Positions 17,987 through 26,364 of a stretch of 64,000 nucleotides of DNA are shown piece by piece. Below the pieces are notes generated by a model, which was given only the letters and a program-made list of their open reading frames with translations, searched no databases and was not told where the DNA came from. Source of the stretch: Nesterenkonia populi (GTDB lineage Bacteria > Actinomycetota > Actinomycetes > Actinomycetales > Micrococcaceae); contig NZ_VOIL01000001.1 in the NCBI RefSeq assembly GCF_007994735.1, positions 558,001 through 622,000 on the forward strand. The letters are read 5' to 3'. The translations under genes and the position numbers were made by a program. Each line of letters starts with the position of its first letter. The stretch's first letter is position 1.

Positions 17987-18796
17987 GTGGCAGCAGCCGA
18001 GATCGCCGCACTCCGCACTGAAGGCGCATCCCTCGCCTACGAGCTCACCGGGCCGGACGCCCCCGAGGCTCCCTTTTTTGTGCAGATGCACGGGCTCACC
18101 TCCTCCGCCTGGCGGGAGCACCGCGCCGGCCTGGACATGACCGCCGGGCTGCCGGGGGACTTCCGGGTGCTGCGCTACGACGCGCGCGGCCACGGCTCCT
18201 CCACCGGCAGGCCCTTCCCCTACGACTACCTCTGGCCGCACCTCGCGGATGATCTGCTCGGGCTGCTCGACACCCTCGCTCCCGGGCAGAAGGTCCATGC
18301 CGCTGGGCCGTCGATGGGCACTGCCACGCTGCTCTACGCGGCTCTTCGAGATCCCGAGCGGTTCCGGACTCTGACGCTGATGGTGCCGCCCACCGCCTGG
18401 GAGACCCGGGTCGCCCAGGGGGAGTCCTACCGGGCCTCAGCGGATCTCGTGGAGAAGAAGGGCATCGGTGCGTTCGTCCGCGTGGGCGAGGACGTGCTGC
18501 CCCCGCCGGCACTGGCTGACCGCCCCAAGGAGCGGGTGCCCGCCGTCAGCCAGGAGCTGCTGCCCTCGATCTTCAGGGGAGCGGCGATGACGGACCTCCC
18601 GGCGCTGGAAGAGATCAGCACGATCAGCATCCCTGTGCAGATTCTGGCCTGGGCGGATGACCACGCGCACCCCGTCTCCACCGCGCAGAAGCTGCACGCG
18701 GCGATTCCGGGATGTCAGCTGCGCATCGCGGAGACCCCGGAGGACCTGCAGACATGGCCGGTGACCACCGCCGGCTTCCTCGCCCAGCATTCCTAG
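17987..18796 (+). CDS. Alpha/beta-fold hydrolase
   Basis: Soluble hydrolase of 269 residues. The nucleophile elbow is GPSMGTAT (GxSxG, Ser nucleophile); an oxyanion-type MHGLTSSAWREH and a RYDARGHGSS strand precede it, and a catalytic Asp (WADDHAHP) is visible. The usual C-terminal His is not obvious in the last 30 residues (AETPEDLQTWPVTTAGF). Start is GTG 17987. Most similar in layout to 3-oxoadipate enol-lactonase-like enzymes, but the substrate cannot be assigned. Divergent from the condensation-domain gene. Confidence 0.83.
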   Translation: MAAAEIAALRTEGASLAYELTGPDAPEAPFFVQMHGLTSSAWREHRAGLDMTAGLPGDFRVLRYDARGHGSSTGRPFPYDYLWPHLADDLLGLLDTLAPGQKVHAAGPSMGTATLLYAALRDPERFRTLTLMVPPTAWETRVAQGESYRASADLVEKKGIGAFVRVGEDVLPPPALADRPKERVPAVSQELLPSIFRGAAMTDLPALEEISTISIPVQILAWADDHAHPVSTAQKLHAAIPGCQLRIAETPEDLQTWPVTTAGFLAQHS

Positions 18797-19387
18797 GGGC
18801 GAGGGGGCGGACCGCCGAGCCGGGCCCTCGCGAGAGGCCGTACCAGCAGGATCGCACCGCGAAGGTCCGATCCTCTTCCCTGTGCCGGCGGCCCAGCGAT
18901 CCGTCGACGCGGATGCACGCTGAAGGAATCTCCAGCCAATACCCGCGCCGTCTGTTGCTCCCATCAAAGCGGGACGATCAACACTCTAGAGCGGCTGTGA
19001 GGGCCGGAGCAATAGCTCTGTCCACCGGGGTTGTGGATTACTTGTGAAGTATGCGGCGTGTTCTGTGCACTACCTGAGGGAAAGGTTGTGGATAGAATGT
19101 GGAAGCTCGTGGATGCAATGGTCTGACCTGGGGTTTTACAGCGACACGCTTGTGGGGAGAACTTTTTTCAGGAGCGGTTTCCGTCCGTGAGCGGCGCTTG
19201 CTGTTAGCCGCACAGGCGTGTATAAGCGGTGCTGCGGCAGCGTCTCTGAGGCATTTTCCACAGGTTATCCCCACCCTGGTGATAATCCGCACAGCGGAGT
19301 CTGGGGATAACTGCCCAGGTCAGGCCGTCCATGAGGGAGGACCACAGGGAGTCGTGTCTCTTTCAAATTTGAACTACCCTGGTGCGT
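18797..19387. other. 590-bp non-coding region with DnaA-box-like repeats
   Basis: No credible gene on either strand. The second half (19016-19310) is AT-richer than its surroundings and contains many 9-mers close to the DnaA box TTATCCACA. One-mismatch matches are 19032-19040 (minus strand, TAATCCACA), 19087-19095 (minus strand, CTATCCACA), 19254-19262 (TTTTCCACA), 19265-19273 (TTATCCCCA) and 19302-19310 (minus strand, TTATCCCCA); weaker ones lie at 19018, 19099, 19108 and 19150. The chromosome origin is expected further left, beyond trxA. Confidence 0.6.
19375..19380 (+). promoter_or_regulatory. -10 box of luciferase-like gene (leaderless)
   Basis: TACCCT, 7 nt, then ATG 19388; preceded by AAATTTGAAC. 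Selects ATG 19388 over the GTG six bases earlier. Confidence 0.5.
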
Positions 19388-20503
19388 ATGCAGTTCGGAA
19401 TCTTCTCCATCGGCGACGTCACGCCCGACCCCACCACCGGCAGGGTGCCCTCGGAGCACGAGCGTATCGAGGCGACGGTGGCCATTGCCAAGAAGGCCGA
19501 GGAGGTGGGCCTGGACGTCTTCGCGATCGGCCAGCACCACAACCCGCCCTTCGTCGCACCCGCCAATCCCCCGATCTTTATGGCGCACCTGGCCGCCCAG
19601 ACCGAACGGCTGCTGTTCTCCACCGCGACCACCCTCATCACCACGACCGACCCTGTGCGGCTGGCCGAGGACTACGCCTACGTGCAGCATCTCACCGGCG
19701 GACGGGTCGACCTGACGCTCGGCCGAGGCAACACCGGGCCGGTCTACCCCTGGTTCGGCAAGGACATCCGGGCGGGCATCCCTCTTGCCGTCGAGAACTA
19801 CTCGCTGCTGCACAAGCTCTGGCGTGAGGAGAGCGTCGACTGGAAGGGCCGGTTCCGCACTTCGCTGGAAGGCTTCACCGCCACTCCTCGGCCCCTGGAC
19901 GGCACTCCGCCGTTCGTCTGGCACGGCTCCATCCGCTCTCCGGAGATCGCCGAGCAGGCGGCCTACTACGGCGACGGCTTCTTCCACAACAACATCTTCT
20001 GGAACAAGGAGCACACCGGGCGGCTCATCGACCTGTACCGCCAGCGGTACGAGCACTACGGCCACGGCCCCGCCGAGCAGGCCATCGTAGGCCTCGGCGG
20101 CCAGGTGTTCATGCGGTCCACTAAGGAGGAGGCGGTCCGCGAGTTCCGCCCCTACTTCGACAACGCGCCGGTCTACGGCGGCGGGCCCAGCCTCGAGGAG
20201 TTCTCCCGACACACCCCGCTGACCGTGGGCACCCCGCAGGACGTCATTGAGCGCACGCTGACCTTCAGCGAGTACGCCGGGCACTACCAGCGGCAGCTGT
20301 TCCTCATCGACCACGCCGGCCTGCCCCTGAAGACCGTCCTGGAGCAGATCGACATGCTCGGCGAGCAGGTGGTGCCTGTGCTGCGGGAGGAGTTCGCCGC
20401 GCAGCAGCCGGCCTCCACTCCTGCTGCCCCGACTCATGAGCTGATGGTCAAGCGCCGTCAGGAAGGCCGTGACCCTGTTCCTGGGGGTCGCGGGAACAGG
20501 TGA
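19388..20503 (+). CDS. Luciferase-like flavin-dependent monooxygenase (LLM) 1
   Basis: TIM-barrel flavoenzyme of 371 residues. The N-terminus MQFGIFSIGDVTPDP, the AIGQHHNPPF segment (equivalent of the LLM GEHH motif) and HLTGGRVDLTLGRGNTGPVYPWFG are diagnostic of the LLM class; the closest family by eye is the CE1758-type FMN-dependent group. No flavin reductase is adjacent. It lies between the DnaA-box-like region and a small membrane gene upstream of dnaB. A hairpin (CCTGTTCC...GGAACAGG, 20474-20500) covers its last codons. Substrate unknown. Confidence 0.87.
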   Translation: MQFGIFSIGDVTPDPTTGRVPSEHERIEATVAIAKKAEEVGLDVFAIGQHHNPPFVAPANPPIFMAHLAAQTERLLFSTATTLITTTDPVRLAEDYAYVQHLTGGRVDLTLGRGNTGPVYPWFGKDIRAGIPLAVENYSLLHKLWREESVDWKGRFRTSLEGFTATPRPLDGTPPFVWHGSIRSPEIAEQAAYYGDGFFHNNIFWNKEHTGRLIDLYRQRYEHYGHGPAEQAIVGLGGQVFMRSTKEEAVREFRPYFDNAPVYGGGPSLEEFSRHTPLTVGTPQDVIERTLTFSEYAGHYQRQLFLIDHAGLPLKTVLEQIDMLGEQVVPVLREEFAAQQPASTPAAPTHELMVKRRQEGRDPVPGGRGNR

Positions 20504-20673
20504 CGGGCGTCGCCGCGCAGCCATGACCCCCTGACATCCGCACTCCCCCGTTCGTCCAGGTTCGGCGCGGATCAGAGGTGAAGTTTTACCTTGTGCTCAG
20601 GGCGCTCTCAGTGTTGGTGCTTACAGTTCTATAGCAGTAATGATCCCAACCCGCCATCAGAGCGGAGGCTGAT

Positions 20674-20880
20674 ATGACGTTCCAGGAGTCTGAGAAGGGC
20701 GAGACCCGTTTCGCGCTCCGTCCGGAGCAGGACCAGGAGATCGACGAGGGGCGGAGCCGTCCCTCATCCGATGATGACCTCGGCTTCTCCGCATCCAACC
20801 GGGCCGTCGGCATCACGCTCGCCGTCGGAGTAGGCCTGATGATTCTCGTGCTCATGCTGCCCTACATCAGCGGAGTGTGA
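20674..20880 (+). CDS. Small single-pass membrane protein upstream of dnaB
   Basis: Protein of 68 residues. The first 45 are charged and polar; one hydrophobic helix follows (ITLAVGVGLMILVLMLPYI). The start ATG has GGAGG five bases upstream. The gap to the dnaB start is 28 nt but dnaB has its own -10 box. Not recognised as a known family; the good ribosome site and consistent codon use support it as real. Confidence 0.65.
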   Translation: MTFQESEKGETRFALRPEQDQEIDEGRSRPSSDDDLGFSASNRAVGITLAVGVGLMILVLMLPYISGV

Positions 20881-20896
20881 CCCCCTCGATCTCCCG

Positions 20897-20902
20897 TACG
20901 CT
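20897..20902 (+). promoter_or_regulatory. -10 box of dnaB (leaderless)
   Basis: TACGCT, 6 nt, then GTG 20909; no Shine-Dalgarno. Confidence 0.5.
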
Positions 20903-20908
20903 GGTGCG

Positions 20909-22270
20909 GTGAGCATCGACACCTACGACCCCTCCACCGGCGCGGGCCACGAGTCCCGTATCCCCCCGCAGGATGTCGTCGCCGAGCAGTCGGTGCTCGG
21001 CGGGATGCTTCTGGACAAGGACGCGATCGCCGACGTCGTCGAGATCCTCCGCGGGACGGACTTCTACCGCCCTGCCCACGAGATGATCTACGAAGCGGTC
21101 ATCGACCTCTACGGCCGCGGCGAGCCCGCCGATGTCGTCACCGTCAATGACGAGCTCTCCAAGAAGCAGCAGCTGCAGCGGGTGGGCGGCCCCACCTACC
21201 TGCACAACATTGCCCAGACCGTCCCCACCTCCGCCAACGCAAGCTTCTACGCGGAGATCGTCCGCGAACGGGCCATGCTCCGTCGCCTGGTGGAGGCCGG
21301 CACCAAGATCGTCCAGCTCGGCCACACCGCCGACGGCGAGGTTGAGGCGATCGTCAATGAGGCTCAGGCGGAGATCTACTCCGTTGCTGAGAACCGGCAG
21401 TCCGCCGACTACGTCTCCCTCTCCGATGTGCTCGCTCCCACCATCGACGAGATCGAGACCAACGCCGCCCACGACGGCTCCCTCACGGGCATTCCCACCG
21501 GGTTCCGGGAGCTCGATGAGCTCACCCACGGGTTCCACGGCGGCCAGATGATCGTCGTGGCCGCCCGTCCGGCCATGGGCAAATCGACGCTGGCCCTGGA
21601 CTTCGCCCGGTCCGCCGCGGTCAACAACCACATGCCCACTGCGTTCTTCTCCCTCGAGATGGGCCGCACGGAGATCGCCTCCCGCCTGCTCTCGGCCGAG
21701 TCCCGGGTGCTCTTCGGGGATCTTCGCAAAGGAAACCTGAAGGACGAGGACTGGGAGAAGATCTCCCAGGCTGTGGACAAGCTCGACAACGTGCCCCTGT
21801 ACATCGACGACAGCCCCAACATGAGCCTGATGGAGATCCGTGCCAAATGCCGGCGCCTCAAGCAGCGCAACGGGCTGAAGTTCGTGGTGCTCGACTACCT
21901 GCAGCTTCTCTCATCCGGCAAACGCGTCGAATCCCGCCAGCAGGAGGTCAGCGAGTTCTCCCGCACCCTGAAGCTCCTGGCCAAGGAGATCGACGTCCCC
22001 ATCGTCGCGCTCTCCCAGCTGAACCGAGGATCCGAGCAGCGCCCTGACAAGAAGCCCCAGGTCAGCGATCTGCGCGAATCGGGGTCCATCGAGCAGGACG
22101 CCGACATGGTTCTGCTGCTGCACCGCCCCGAGGTCTATGACAAAGAGACCGAGCGCGCCGGGGAAGCTGACATCATCGTCGCTAAGAACCGAAACGGCCC
22201 CACCCGGGACATCGTCGTCGCCTTCCAGGGCCACTATGCGAGGTTCCAGGATATGGCGAGGGACTTCTAG
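20909..22270 (+). CDS. dnaB: Replicative DNA helicase DnaB
   Basis: Hexameric helicase of 453 residues that unwinds DNA at the replication fork. N-terminal primase-interacting domain (IPPQDVVAEQSVLGGMLLD), then the RecA-type core with Walker A AARPAMGKST, FFSLEMGRTEIASRLL, Walker B FVVLDYLQLLSS, and LRESGSIEQDADMVLLLHR. No intein interrupts it, unlike many actinobacterial copies. GTG start set by the adjacent -10 box. Stop followed by a strong hairpin. Confidence 0.98.
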   Translation: MSIDTYDPSTGAGHESRIPPQDVVAEQSVLGGMLLDKDAIADVVEILRGTDFYRPAHEMIYEAVIDLYGRGEPADVVTVNDELSKKQQLQRVGGPTYLHNIAQTVPTSANASFYAEIVRERAMLRRLVEAGTKIVQLGHTADGEVEAIVNEAQAEIYSVAENRQSADYVSLSDVLAPTIDEIETNAAHDGSLTGIPTGFRELDELTHGFHGGQMIVVAARPAMGKSTLALDFARSAAVNNHMPTAFFSLEMGRTEIASRLLSAESRVLFGDLRKGNLKDEDWEKISQAVDKLDNVPLYIDDSPNMSLMEIRAKCRRLKQRNGLKFVVLDYLQLLSSGKRVESRQQEVSEFSRTLKLLAKEIDVPIVALSQLNRGSEQRPDKKPQVSDLRESGSIEQDADMVLLLHRPEVYDKETERAGEADIIVAKNRNGPTRDIVVAFQGHYARFQDMARDF

Positions 22271-22290
22271 GGCCTGAGGCCCGAAGGGCG

Positions 22291-22317
22291 ACGCCTCGGC
22301 AGCCGGCCGAGAGGCGT
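22291..22317. terminator. Hairpin after dnaB
   Basis: ACGCCTCGGC pairs with GCC-GA-GAGGCGT (10 bp with a 2-nt bulge, 5-nt loop). It lies between the convergent dnaB and the Lys-rich membrane gene. No T-run. Confidence 0.5.
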
Positions 22318-22333
22318 GCGCGATGCCGGCAGA

Positions 22334-22798
22334 TTACAGGGCGGCCAGTATCTGGTCGAGGAAGAGGAAGCCGGCGGTGCCGTAGATCAGGCCGATCCAG
22401 AGGGAATGGGTCAGGCTTCGCCAGAACTGGCCGGTGGCGATCAGCAGTCCGAATGCCCACGGCAGGCACGCCAGCACGTACCCTCCGGCCACGAACCACA
22501 GGCCGATGAACTCCTGCACCGAGAGCATGTACACCCCCATGCCGAGGGTGAAGATCATCGTCGACTCGAACAGCAGCGCGGCGATCAGCAGCGCGGTCAC
22601 CACCGCCCACAGCCGGCGGGCCCATTTCCAGCGCTGCTCCTGACGGCGCAGCTGCTCCTCCCGCTGCTTCCGCGGCACTGAGGAGGGCTTCCGCTGAGCG
22701 CCCTTGGCTGCGGCGCATGTGCCGGCTGGCCGCTTCTTGGACGCCGGCTTCCTCTTCGCGGGGGATTTCTTCTTGGACGAGGGTTTCTTGCTGCTCAT
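22334..22798 (-). CDS. Membrane protein with Lys/Ala-rich, histone-H1-like N-terminus
   Basis: Protein of 154 residues. The first 60 are extremely basic (SSKKKSPAKRKPASKKRP and similar, with K/P/A repeats like the tails of HupB or histone H1); residues 62-154 form three to four transmembrane helices. A basic tail on a membrane protein could bind DNA, RNA or acidic lipids; no function is known. ATG 22798 lies 9 nt after TAGGCT. galK ends 12 nt upstream on the same strand. Confidence 0.7.
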   Translation of the reverse strand: MSSKKPSSKKKSPAKRKPASKKRPAGTCAAAKGAQRKPSSVPRKQREEQLRRQEQRWKWARRLWAVVTALLIAALLFESTMIFTLGMGVYMLSVQEFIGLWFVAGGYVLACLPWAFGLLIATGQFWRSLTHSLWIGLIYGTAGFLFLDQILAAL

Positions 22799-22807
22799 CT
22801 CGTCTCC

Positions 22808-22813
22808 AGCCTA
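22808..22813 (-). promoter_or_regulatory. -10 box of Lys-rich membrane gene
   Basis: TAGGCT, 9 nt, then ATG 22798. It overlaps the final codon and stop of galK. Confidence 0.45.
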
Positions 22814-24160
22814 CGCGGCGGGCCAAAGGGCCCGGGCCGGGCCGCTGGGGGTGACGTTGACGAAGCGGATCCCCGCGTCCAGTCGGCTGACCGCCGCTGT
22901 GAGGGCGTCCACGGCGGCATCGGGGGCGAGGATCAGCACGCTGCCGCCGAACCCGCCGCCGATCAGCCGGGCACCCTGCGCGCCTGCCCCCAGGGCGGTC
23001 TTCACCACCCGGTCGGCCAGGGGGAAGCTGACCTGTGCGTACTGCCGCATGCTGCTGTGCCCGGCGGTCATTACCTCGCCGAGCTCCTCGGCCGTCTCGG
23101 TGACCCCGTGGCACTCCCCGGCGAAGTGATGGTGCAGCTTCTCGGACCGGGCGATCTCCGTCAGTGCGTGCTTGAGCCGCCGTCGGCAGTCTTCCGTCGG
23201 CCGGCCGAAGATCTCCTGCTTTCCCTCAGCGAGCTCGTCGAAGCGGGCCAGGGCGTCGTCGACCTCTGCCTTGCGAGCGCGGGGACCGAGGACGTCGCGC
23301 AGCCGTGAGACGCCCAGCAGCTCTGCCGCCGCCTCGGAGTCCGCCCGCCGGGAGCCGAACTCTCCGTCGGAGAGCGCGTGGGGGGTGTCGGTGTCCGCGG
23401 CGATCAGCCGATGTCCGCGCAGCAGAAACCCGATCGCCACCTGCTGGACGGTGAGGTCTCGGCAGTCCAGGGACAGCACCATGTCCTCGGCCGCGCGCAT
23501 CGAGGTGGTCTGGTCCAGCCCCCCGGTGCCTGCTCCCACCACCTCCACTTCGGCGCGCATGCAGGCTGCGGCGATCTCCGCCCGGTGGGAGTCCGTGAGC
23601 GCGTCAGTGAGCAGGGTGCCGGGGTTCTCATGTCCCAGGGCGGAGCCCAGCCCGACGAACGCCAGGGCGGCCGCGCACTCCAGCGCCGCGGATGAGGAGA
23701 GCCCGCCGCCCACCGGCAGGGTCGAGCGGATCAGCAGGTCCGCTCCGAATCCCTCCGGGAGCCGCAGATCCTCGCTCTCTGCCTGCTGCAGCGCCCACAG
23801 CACCCCGGAGACGTACCGGGTCCAGCCCGGAAGCTCGTCCGGGGCCTGGGCGGCCTTGGGGCTTATGGTGGAGATCGCGACGTCGTAGGCCCCCTGATCC
23901 AGGGAGGCCTCCAGGGTGCGCACGCGCAGCACCCCGTCGGTGCGGGGGCGGGCTGCTGCATAGGTGCCGTGGGGCAGGGCCATTGGCAGGCAGCGGCCCC
24001 CGTGAAAATCGATGTGCTCCCCGTTGAGGTTCGCCCGGCCCGGTGCGAACCAGACCCCTGCGGGGTCCGCGCCGAACTCCTCGCTGAAACGTGCTCGGAG
24101 ATTCTCTGCGATGGCGGCAGGCTCTCCCGCGGAGAGCCACCTGGGCTGGGCGTCAGTCAT
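22811..24160 (-). CDS. galK: Galactokinase
   Basis: GHMP-family kinase (449 residues) that makes galactose 1-phosphate from galactose and ATP in the Leloir pathway. Three family motifs are present: GRANLNGEHIDFHGG (sugar site; usually GRVNLIGEH), LPVGGGLSSSAALECA (ATP loop) and IGGGFGGSVLIL. ATG 24160 is preferred because TTGACC and CACAAT promoter-like boxes lie directly upstream, and the alternative GTG 24178 would fall inside them. No galT or galE is next to it, so specificity within the GHMP galactokinase group rests on motifs alone. Confidence 0.88.
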   Translation of the reverse strand: MTDAQPRWLSAGEPAAIAENLRARFSEEFGADPAGVWFAPGRANLNGEHIDFHGGRCLPMALPHGTYAAARPRTDGVLRVRTLEASLDQGAYDVAISTISPKAAQAPDELPGWTRYVSGVLWALQQAESEDLRLPEGFGADLLIRSTLPVGGGLSSSAALECAAALAFVGLGSALGHENPGTLLTDALTDSHRAEIAAACMRAEVEVVGAGTGGLDQTTSMRAAEDMVLSLDCRDLTVQQVAIGFLLRGHRLIAADTDTPHALSDGEFGSRRADSEAAAELLGVSRLRDVLGPRARKAEVDDALARFDELAEGKQEIFGRPTEDCRRRLKHALTEIARSEKLHHHFAGECHGVTETAEELGEVMTAGHSSMRQYAQVSFPLADRVVKTALGAGAQGARLIGGGFGGSVLILAPDAAVDALTAAVSRLDAGIRFVNVTPSGPARALWPAA

Positions 24161-24293
24161 CGGGAGCAATTGTGCCACCCTGGGCCGCAGGTCAACGTCC
24201 GCCTCAGACTCCCCGGATCCCCTGGAACATCTGGGCCGGGTGTGATGCTCTAGGAGACGGACACCCGTTCGATGACTCTTCTAGGAGGACACC

Positions 24294-24719
24294 ATGGCAG
24301 TTGACGTGAAGTACACCGCAGAGGCTCTTGCCACCGGCGGCGGCCGCGAGGGCCAGGCCAAGACCAAGGACGGGGCCCTGGACTTCACCCTTGCCCCGCC
24401 GAAGGAGATGGGCGGCTCCGGCGAGGGCGTGAATCCTGAGCAGCTCTTCGCCGCCGGCTGGTCGGCCTGCTTCCTCGGCGCGATGAAGAAAGTGGCCGGG
24501 GACGACTACGACACCACGGACGCCTCCATCGGTGTGAAGGTCAGCATCGGCGGCGACGACGACGGCGGGGTCGCCCTCGCCGCTGAGATTGAGGTGGTCC
24601 TGCCGCACCTGGAGCAGGCCGCCGCCGAGGAGCTGGCTGAGAAAGCTCACGCCTTCTGCCCCTACTCCAAGGCCACCCGCGGCAACATCGACGTGAAGGT
24701 CAGCGTCGACCAGGACTGA
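24294..24719 (+). CDS. ohr: Organic hydroperoxide resistance protein (Ohr)
   Basis: Thiol peroxidase of the OsmC/Ohr family, 141 residues. The catalytic cysteines are Cys59 (GWSACFLGAM) and Cys122 (AHAFCPYSKATRGN), and the catalytic Arg18 is in TGGGREGQ; the ATRGN tail motif marks Ohr rather than OsmC. Strong AGGAGG site before ATG 24294. No ohrR is adjacent. A second, partial copy of the last 54 nt of this gene occurs at 25707-25757. Confidence 0.95.
   Translation: MAVDVKYTAEALATGGGREGQAKTKDGALDFTLAPPKEMGGSGEGVNPEQLFAAGWSACFLGAMKKVAGDDYDTTDASIGVKVSIGGDDDGGVALAAEIEVVLPHLEQAAAEELAEKAHAFCPYSKATRGNIDVKVSVDQD
24666..24719 (+). repeat. ohr 3' end, copy 1 of diverged direct repeat
   Basis: The last 54 nt of ohr, including its TGA. 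Over 51 aligned bases 48 match the copy at 25707-25757; that copy lacks 3 nt. Confidence 0.8.
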
Positions 24720-24989
24720 TTACCGGAATGACGGGGAGGCAGCGGGTTGATCCTTGCCTCGGCAGTGGCGAGAGGAGCCTGCTGACTTTCCCCGAGCAGT
24801 GGCAGGTCTGTGCCACATGTGCGGCCCCGCGTGCAGCAAAGAGGTTCTGAACCGCTGCGCGTGGGGCTTCATCTGCATCGGTAGATGTGCAGAGTGGTGG
24901 CCGGCTTTGCGCGTCGCATGCTTACACCAGTGCCGAGAAGCCGCCCGAGGGGCAGGGCTCGTGGTGCCCGGGTTTTCAGCATTTCGTCT

Positions 24990-25562
24990 TCACCGAAGCT
25001 TGTACATCCGCACGACGAAGAAGACCATACTTGCGACGAGGACGGCCGTGCCTACGTGGACAAGGACGATGTTCTCGTTGCCCAAGAGCCAGGGAAGATA
25101 CAGGCCCGTGCTCATCACGGTGAGAGCTGCTGTCACCCAAACCAGCATCTGCACGGCGTTGCGATACTGACGCTGAGCGTTGTCTTTGCTGAGTTCGAAC
25201 GGGAAATTGAAGATTTTCGGGAAGCGGGTCAGTACAGCCGTGCCGATGACGATCGGTAGGAGCGTCAGGGCTATGAGGACCACTGTGCTGCGTGATCCGT
25301 ACGAGACCGTGCCGCTGAGCGACCAGTGGATGGGTACTTCCTCTGGCATGGAAGGCACCTGGAGCAGCGTATAGGCGCTGATCAGCACCGCGACGGCAAC
25401 CGAAGCTGTCAGCAGGCTCCGGTGGAAGACATCCAGGGTGAAGTCTGGTTCTGGACGGGACGCCATCGAGGGAAAAGTGAGGGGACGTTCTTCTTTTCTG
25501 AAGGCTTGTCCCTGTGATGGGGCTTCGCTCCGGCCTGTCCCACCGCGCTGCTCCTCTGCCAT
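24990..25562 (-). CDS. DUF1648-type membrane protein
   Basis: Protein of 190 residues. A polar N-terminus (about 45 residues) leads to four hydrophobic segments; PEEVPIHWSLSGTVSYGSRSTVVLI between the first two matches the DUF1648/SdpI-like signature (P-x-H-W-x-x-x-G). SdpI-type proteins act as immunity or signalling proteins for toxins; that role is not demonstrated here. GGGGG precedes ATG 25562; an ATG at 25466 is an alternative. It sits, in reverse orientation, between the two ohr 3' copies, and 270 bp upstream of 24990 hold no gene. Confidence 0.72.
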   Translation of the reverse strand: MAEEQRGGTGRSEAPSQGQAFRKEERPLTFPSMASRPEPDFTLDVFHRSLLTASVAVAVLISAYTLLQVPSMPEEVPIHWSLSGTVSYGSRSTVVLIALTLLPIVIGTAVLTRFPKIFNFPFELSKDNAQRQYRNAVQMLVWVTAALTVMSTGLYLPWLLGNENIVLVHVGTAVLVASMVFFVVRMYKLR

Positions 25563-25706
25563 GCCGCCCCCTCAGCGCCGTAGTGTCCTTGGAGGCCATC
25601 CTTGCAGAACCTCCACCACGGCTGCTGGGGAACGCAGGAGGGTTACGTCCGGCGCGGGTGTCCCACCCCCGCCAAGTGTCTGCCTGAACAAGGGTCCTCT
25701 CCATGC

Positions 25707-25757
25707 TTCAAGGCCACCCGCAACATCGGCGTGAAGGTCAGCGTCGCCCAGGACTGA
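25707..25757 (+). pseudogene. ohr C-terminal fragment, copy 2 of direct repeat
   Basis: Encodes FKATRNIGVKVSVAQD and a TGA, compared with SKATRGNIDVKVSVDQD of ohr. The frame is kept through a 3-nt deletion. No start or catalytic region is present. Remnant of a duplicated or replaced ohr. Confidence 0.75.
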
Positions 25758-25785
25758 GCCCCCTGAGCGTGTGGGACGGTCGTGC

Positions 25786-26295
25786 TCAGGCGTACTGGCC
25801 GGCGGCGATGAGGATGAACACGAGGAGCCCGAGGATCACGAGCAGGTAGAGGATTCCCAGCGCCAGGGAGATCCACCCCATCACCACACCTGGGGCGCCG
25901 TTTGCGCCGCCGCGGTTGGCTTTGCGGCCCTGCCAGACGCCCAGCCAGCCGAGCACGAGGGACACCGGGCCGGTGATCCACAGGAACGGGGAGATGACCA
26001 CGGCGTTGACCAGACCGATAATGCCCAGCACCAGACCGGCGGTCTCGTTCCCCTTTCCCGGCGGCTGCTGCTGATAGCCGTAGCCGGACCCGGGCGCGGG
26101 GCCGTCCGCGTAGGGATAGTCGCCCTGCGGAGAGCCGGGGTGCCCGTACCCGGGATGCTGAGCGTAGGTCTGCTGCGGGTAGGCGGGGTAGCCGCCAGGC
26201 TGAGCCGGACTCTGAGGTGCTTGAGGGTAGTGCCCCTGATTGGACTGCTCGTAGTCGGGGCGAGGGTGATCGGCGTCGTCAGATCCCTGTGTCAC
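25786..26295 (-). CDS. DUF4190-type membrane protein with Tyr/Pro/Gln-rich tail
   Basis: Protein of 169 residues. The first 80 are low-complexity (HYPQAPQSPAQPGGYP, YGYQQQPP); two or three hydrophobic segments follow with the DUF4190 pattern NETAGLVLGIIGL...ISPFLWITGPVSLVLGWLGVWQGRKA. Start is GTG 26295 with AAGGAG upstream. Similar in layout to the next upstream gene; the two are probably diverged paralogues. Function unknown. Confidence 0.8.
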   Translation of the reverse strand: MTQGSDDADHPRPDYEQSNQGHYPQAPQSPAQPGGYPAYPQQTYAQHPGYGHPGSPQGDYPYADGPAPGSGYGYQQQPPGKGNETAGLVLGIIGLVNAVVISPFLWITGPVSLVLGWLGVWQGRKANRGGANGAPGVVMGWISLALGILYLLVILGLLVFILIAAGQYA

Positions 26296-26364
26296 AGGGG
26301 GCTCCTTCCAGAGAGCGTACGTTCCCCGTGCGTCGAGGTGAGAGGCGCAAGGGCTGCGGCGGCG

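Noticed and set aside
18797-19387. True chromosomal oriC
   Set aside because: No dnaA or dnaN adjoins it, box matches are imperfect, and the gene order places the origin to the left of trxA. Kept only as a DnaA-box-like region.
20474-20500. Terminator at end of LLM 1
   Set aside because: CCTGTTCC/GGAACAGG is a hairpin within the coding end but has no T-run and a 2-nt asymmetry; not enough to call a terminator.
24720-24989. Gene between ohr and the DUF1648 gene
   Set aside because: The open frame at 24754-25170 runs antisense through the DUF1648 gene and shows no ribosome site or domain.
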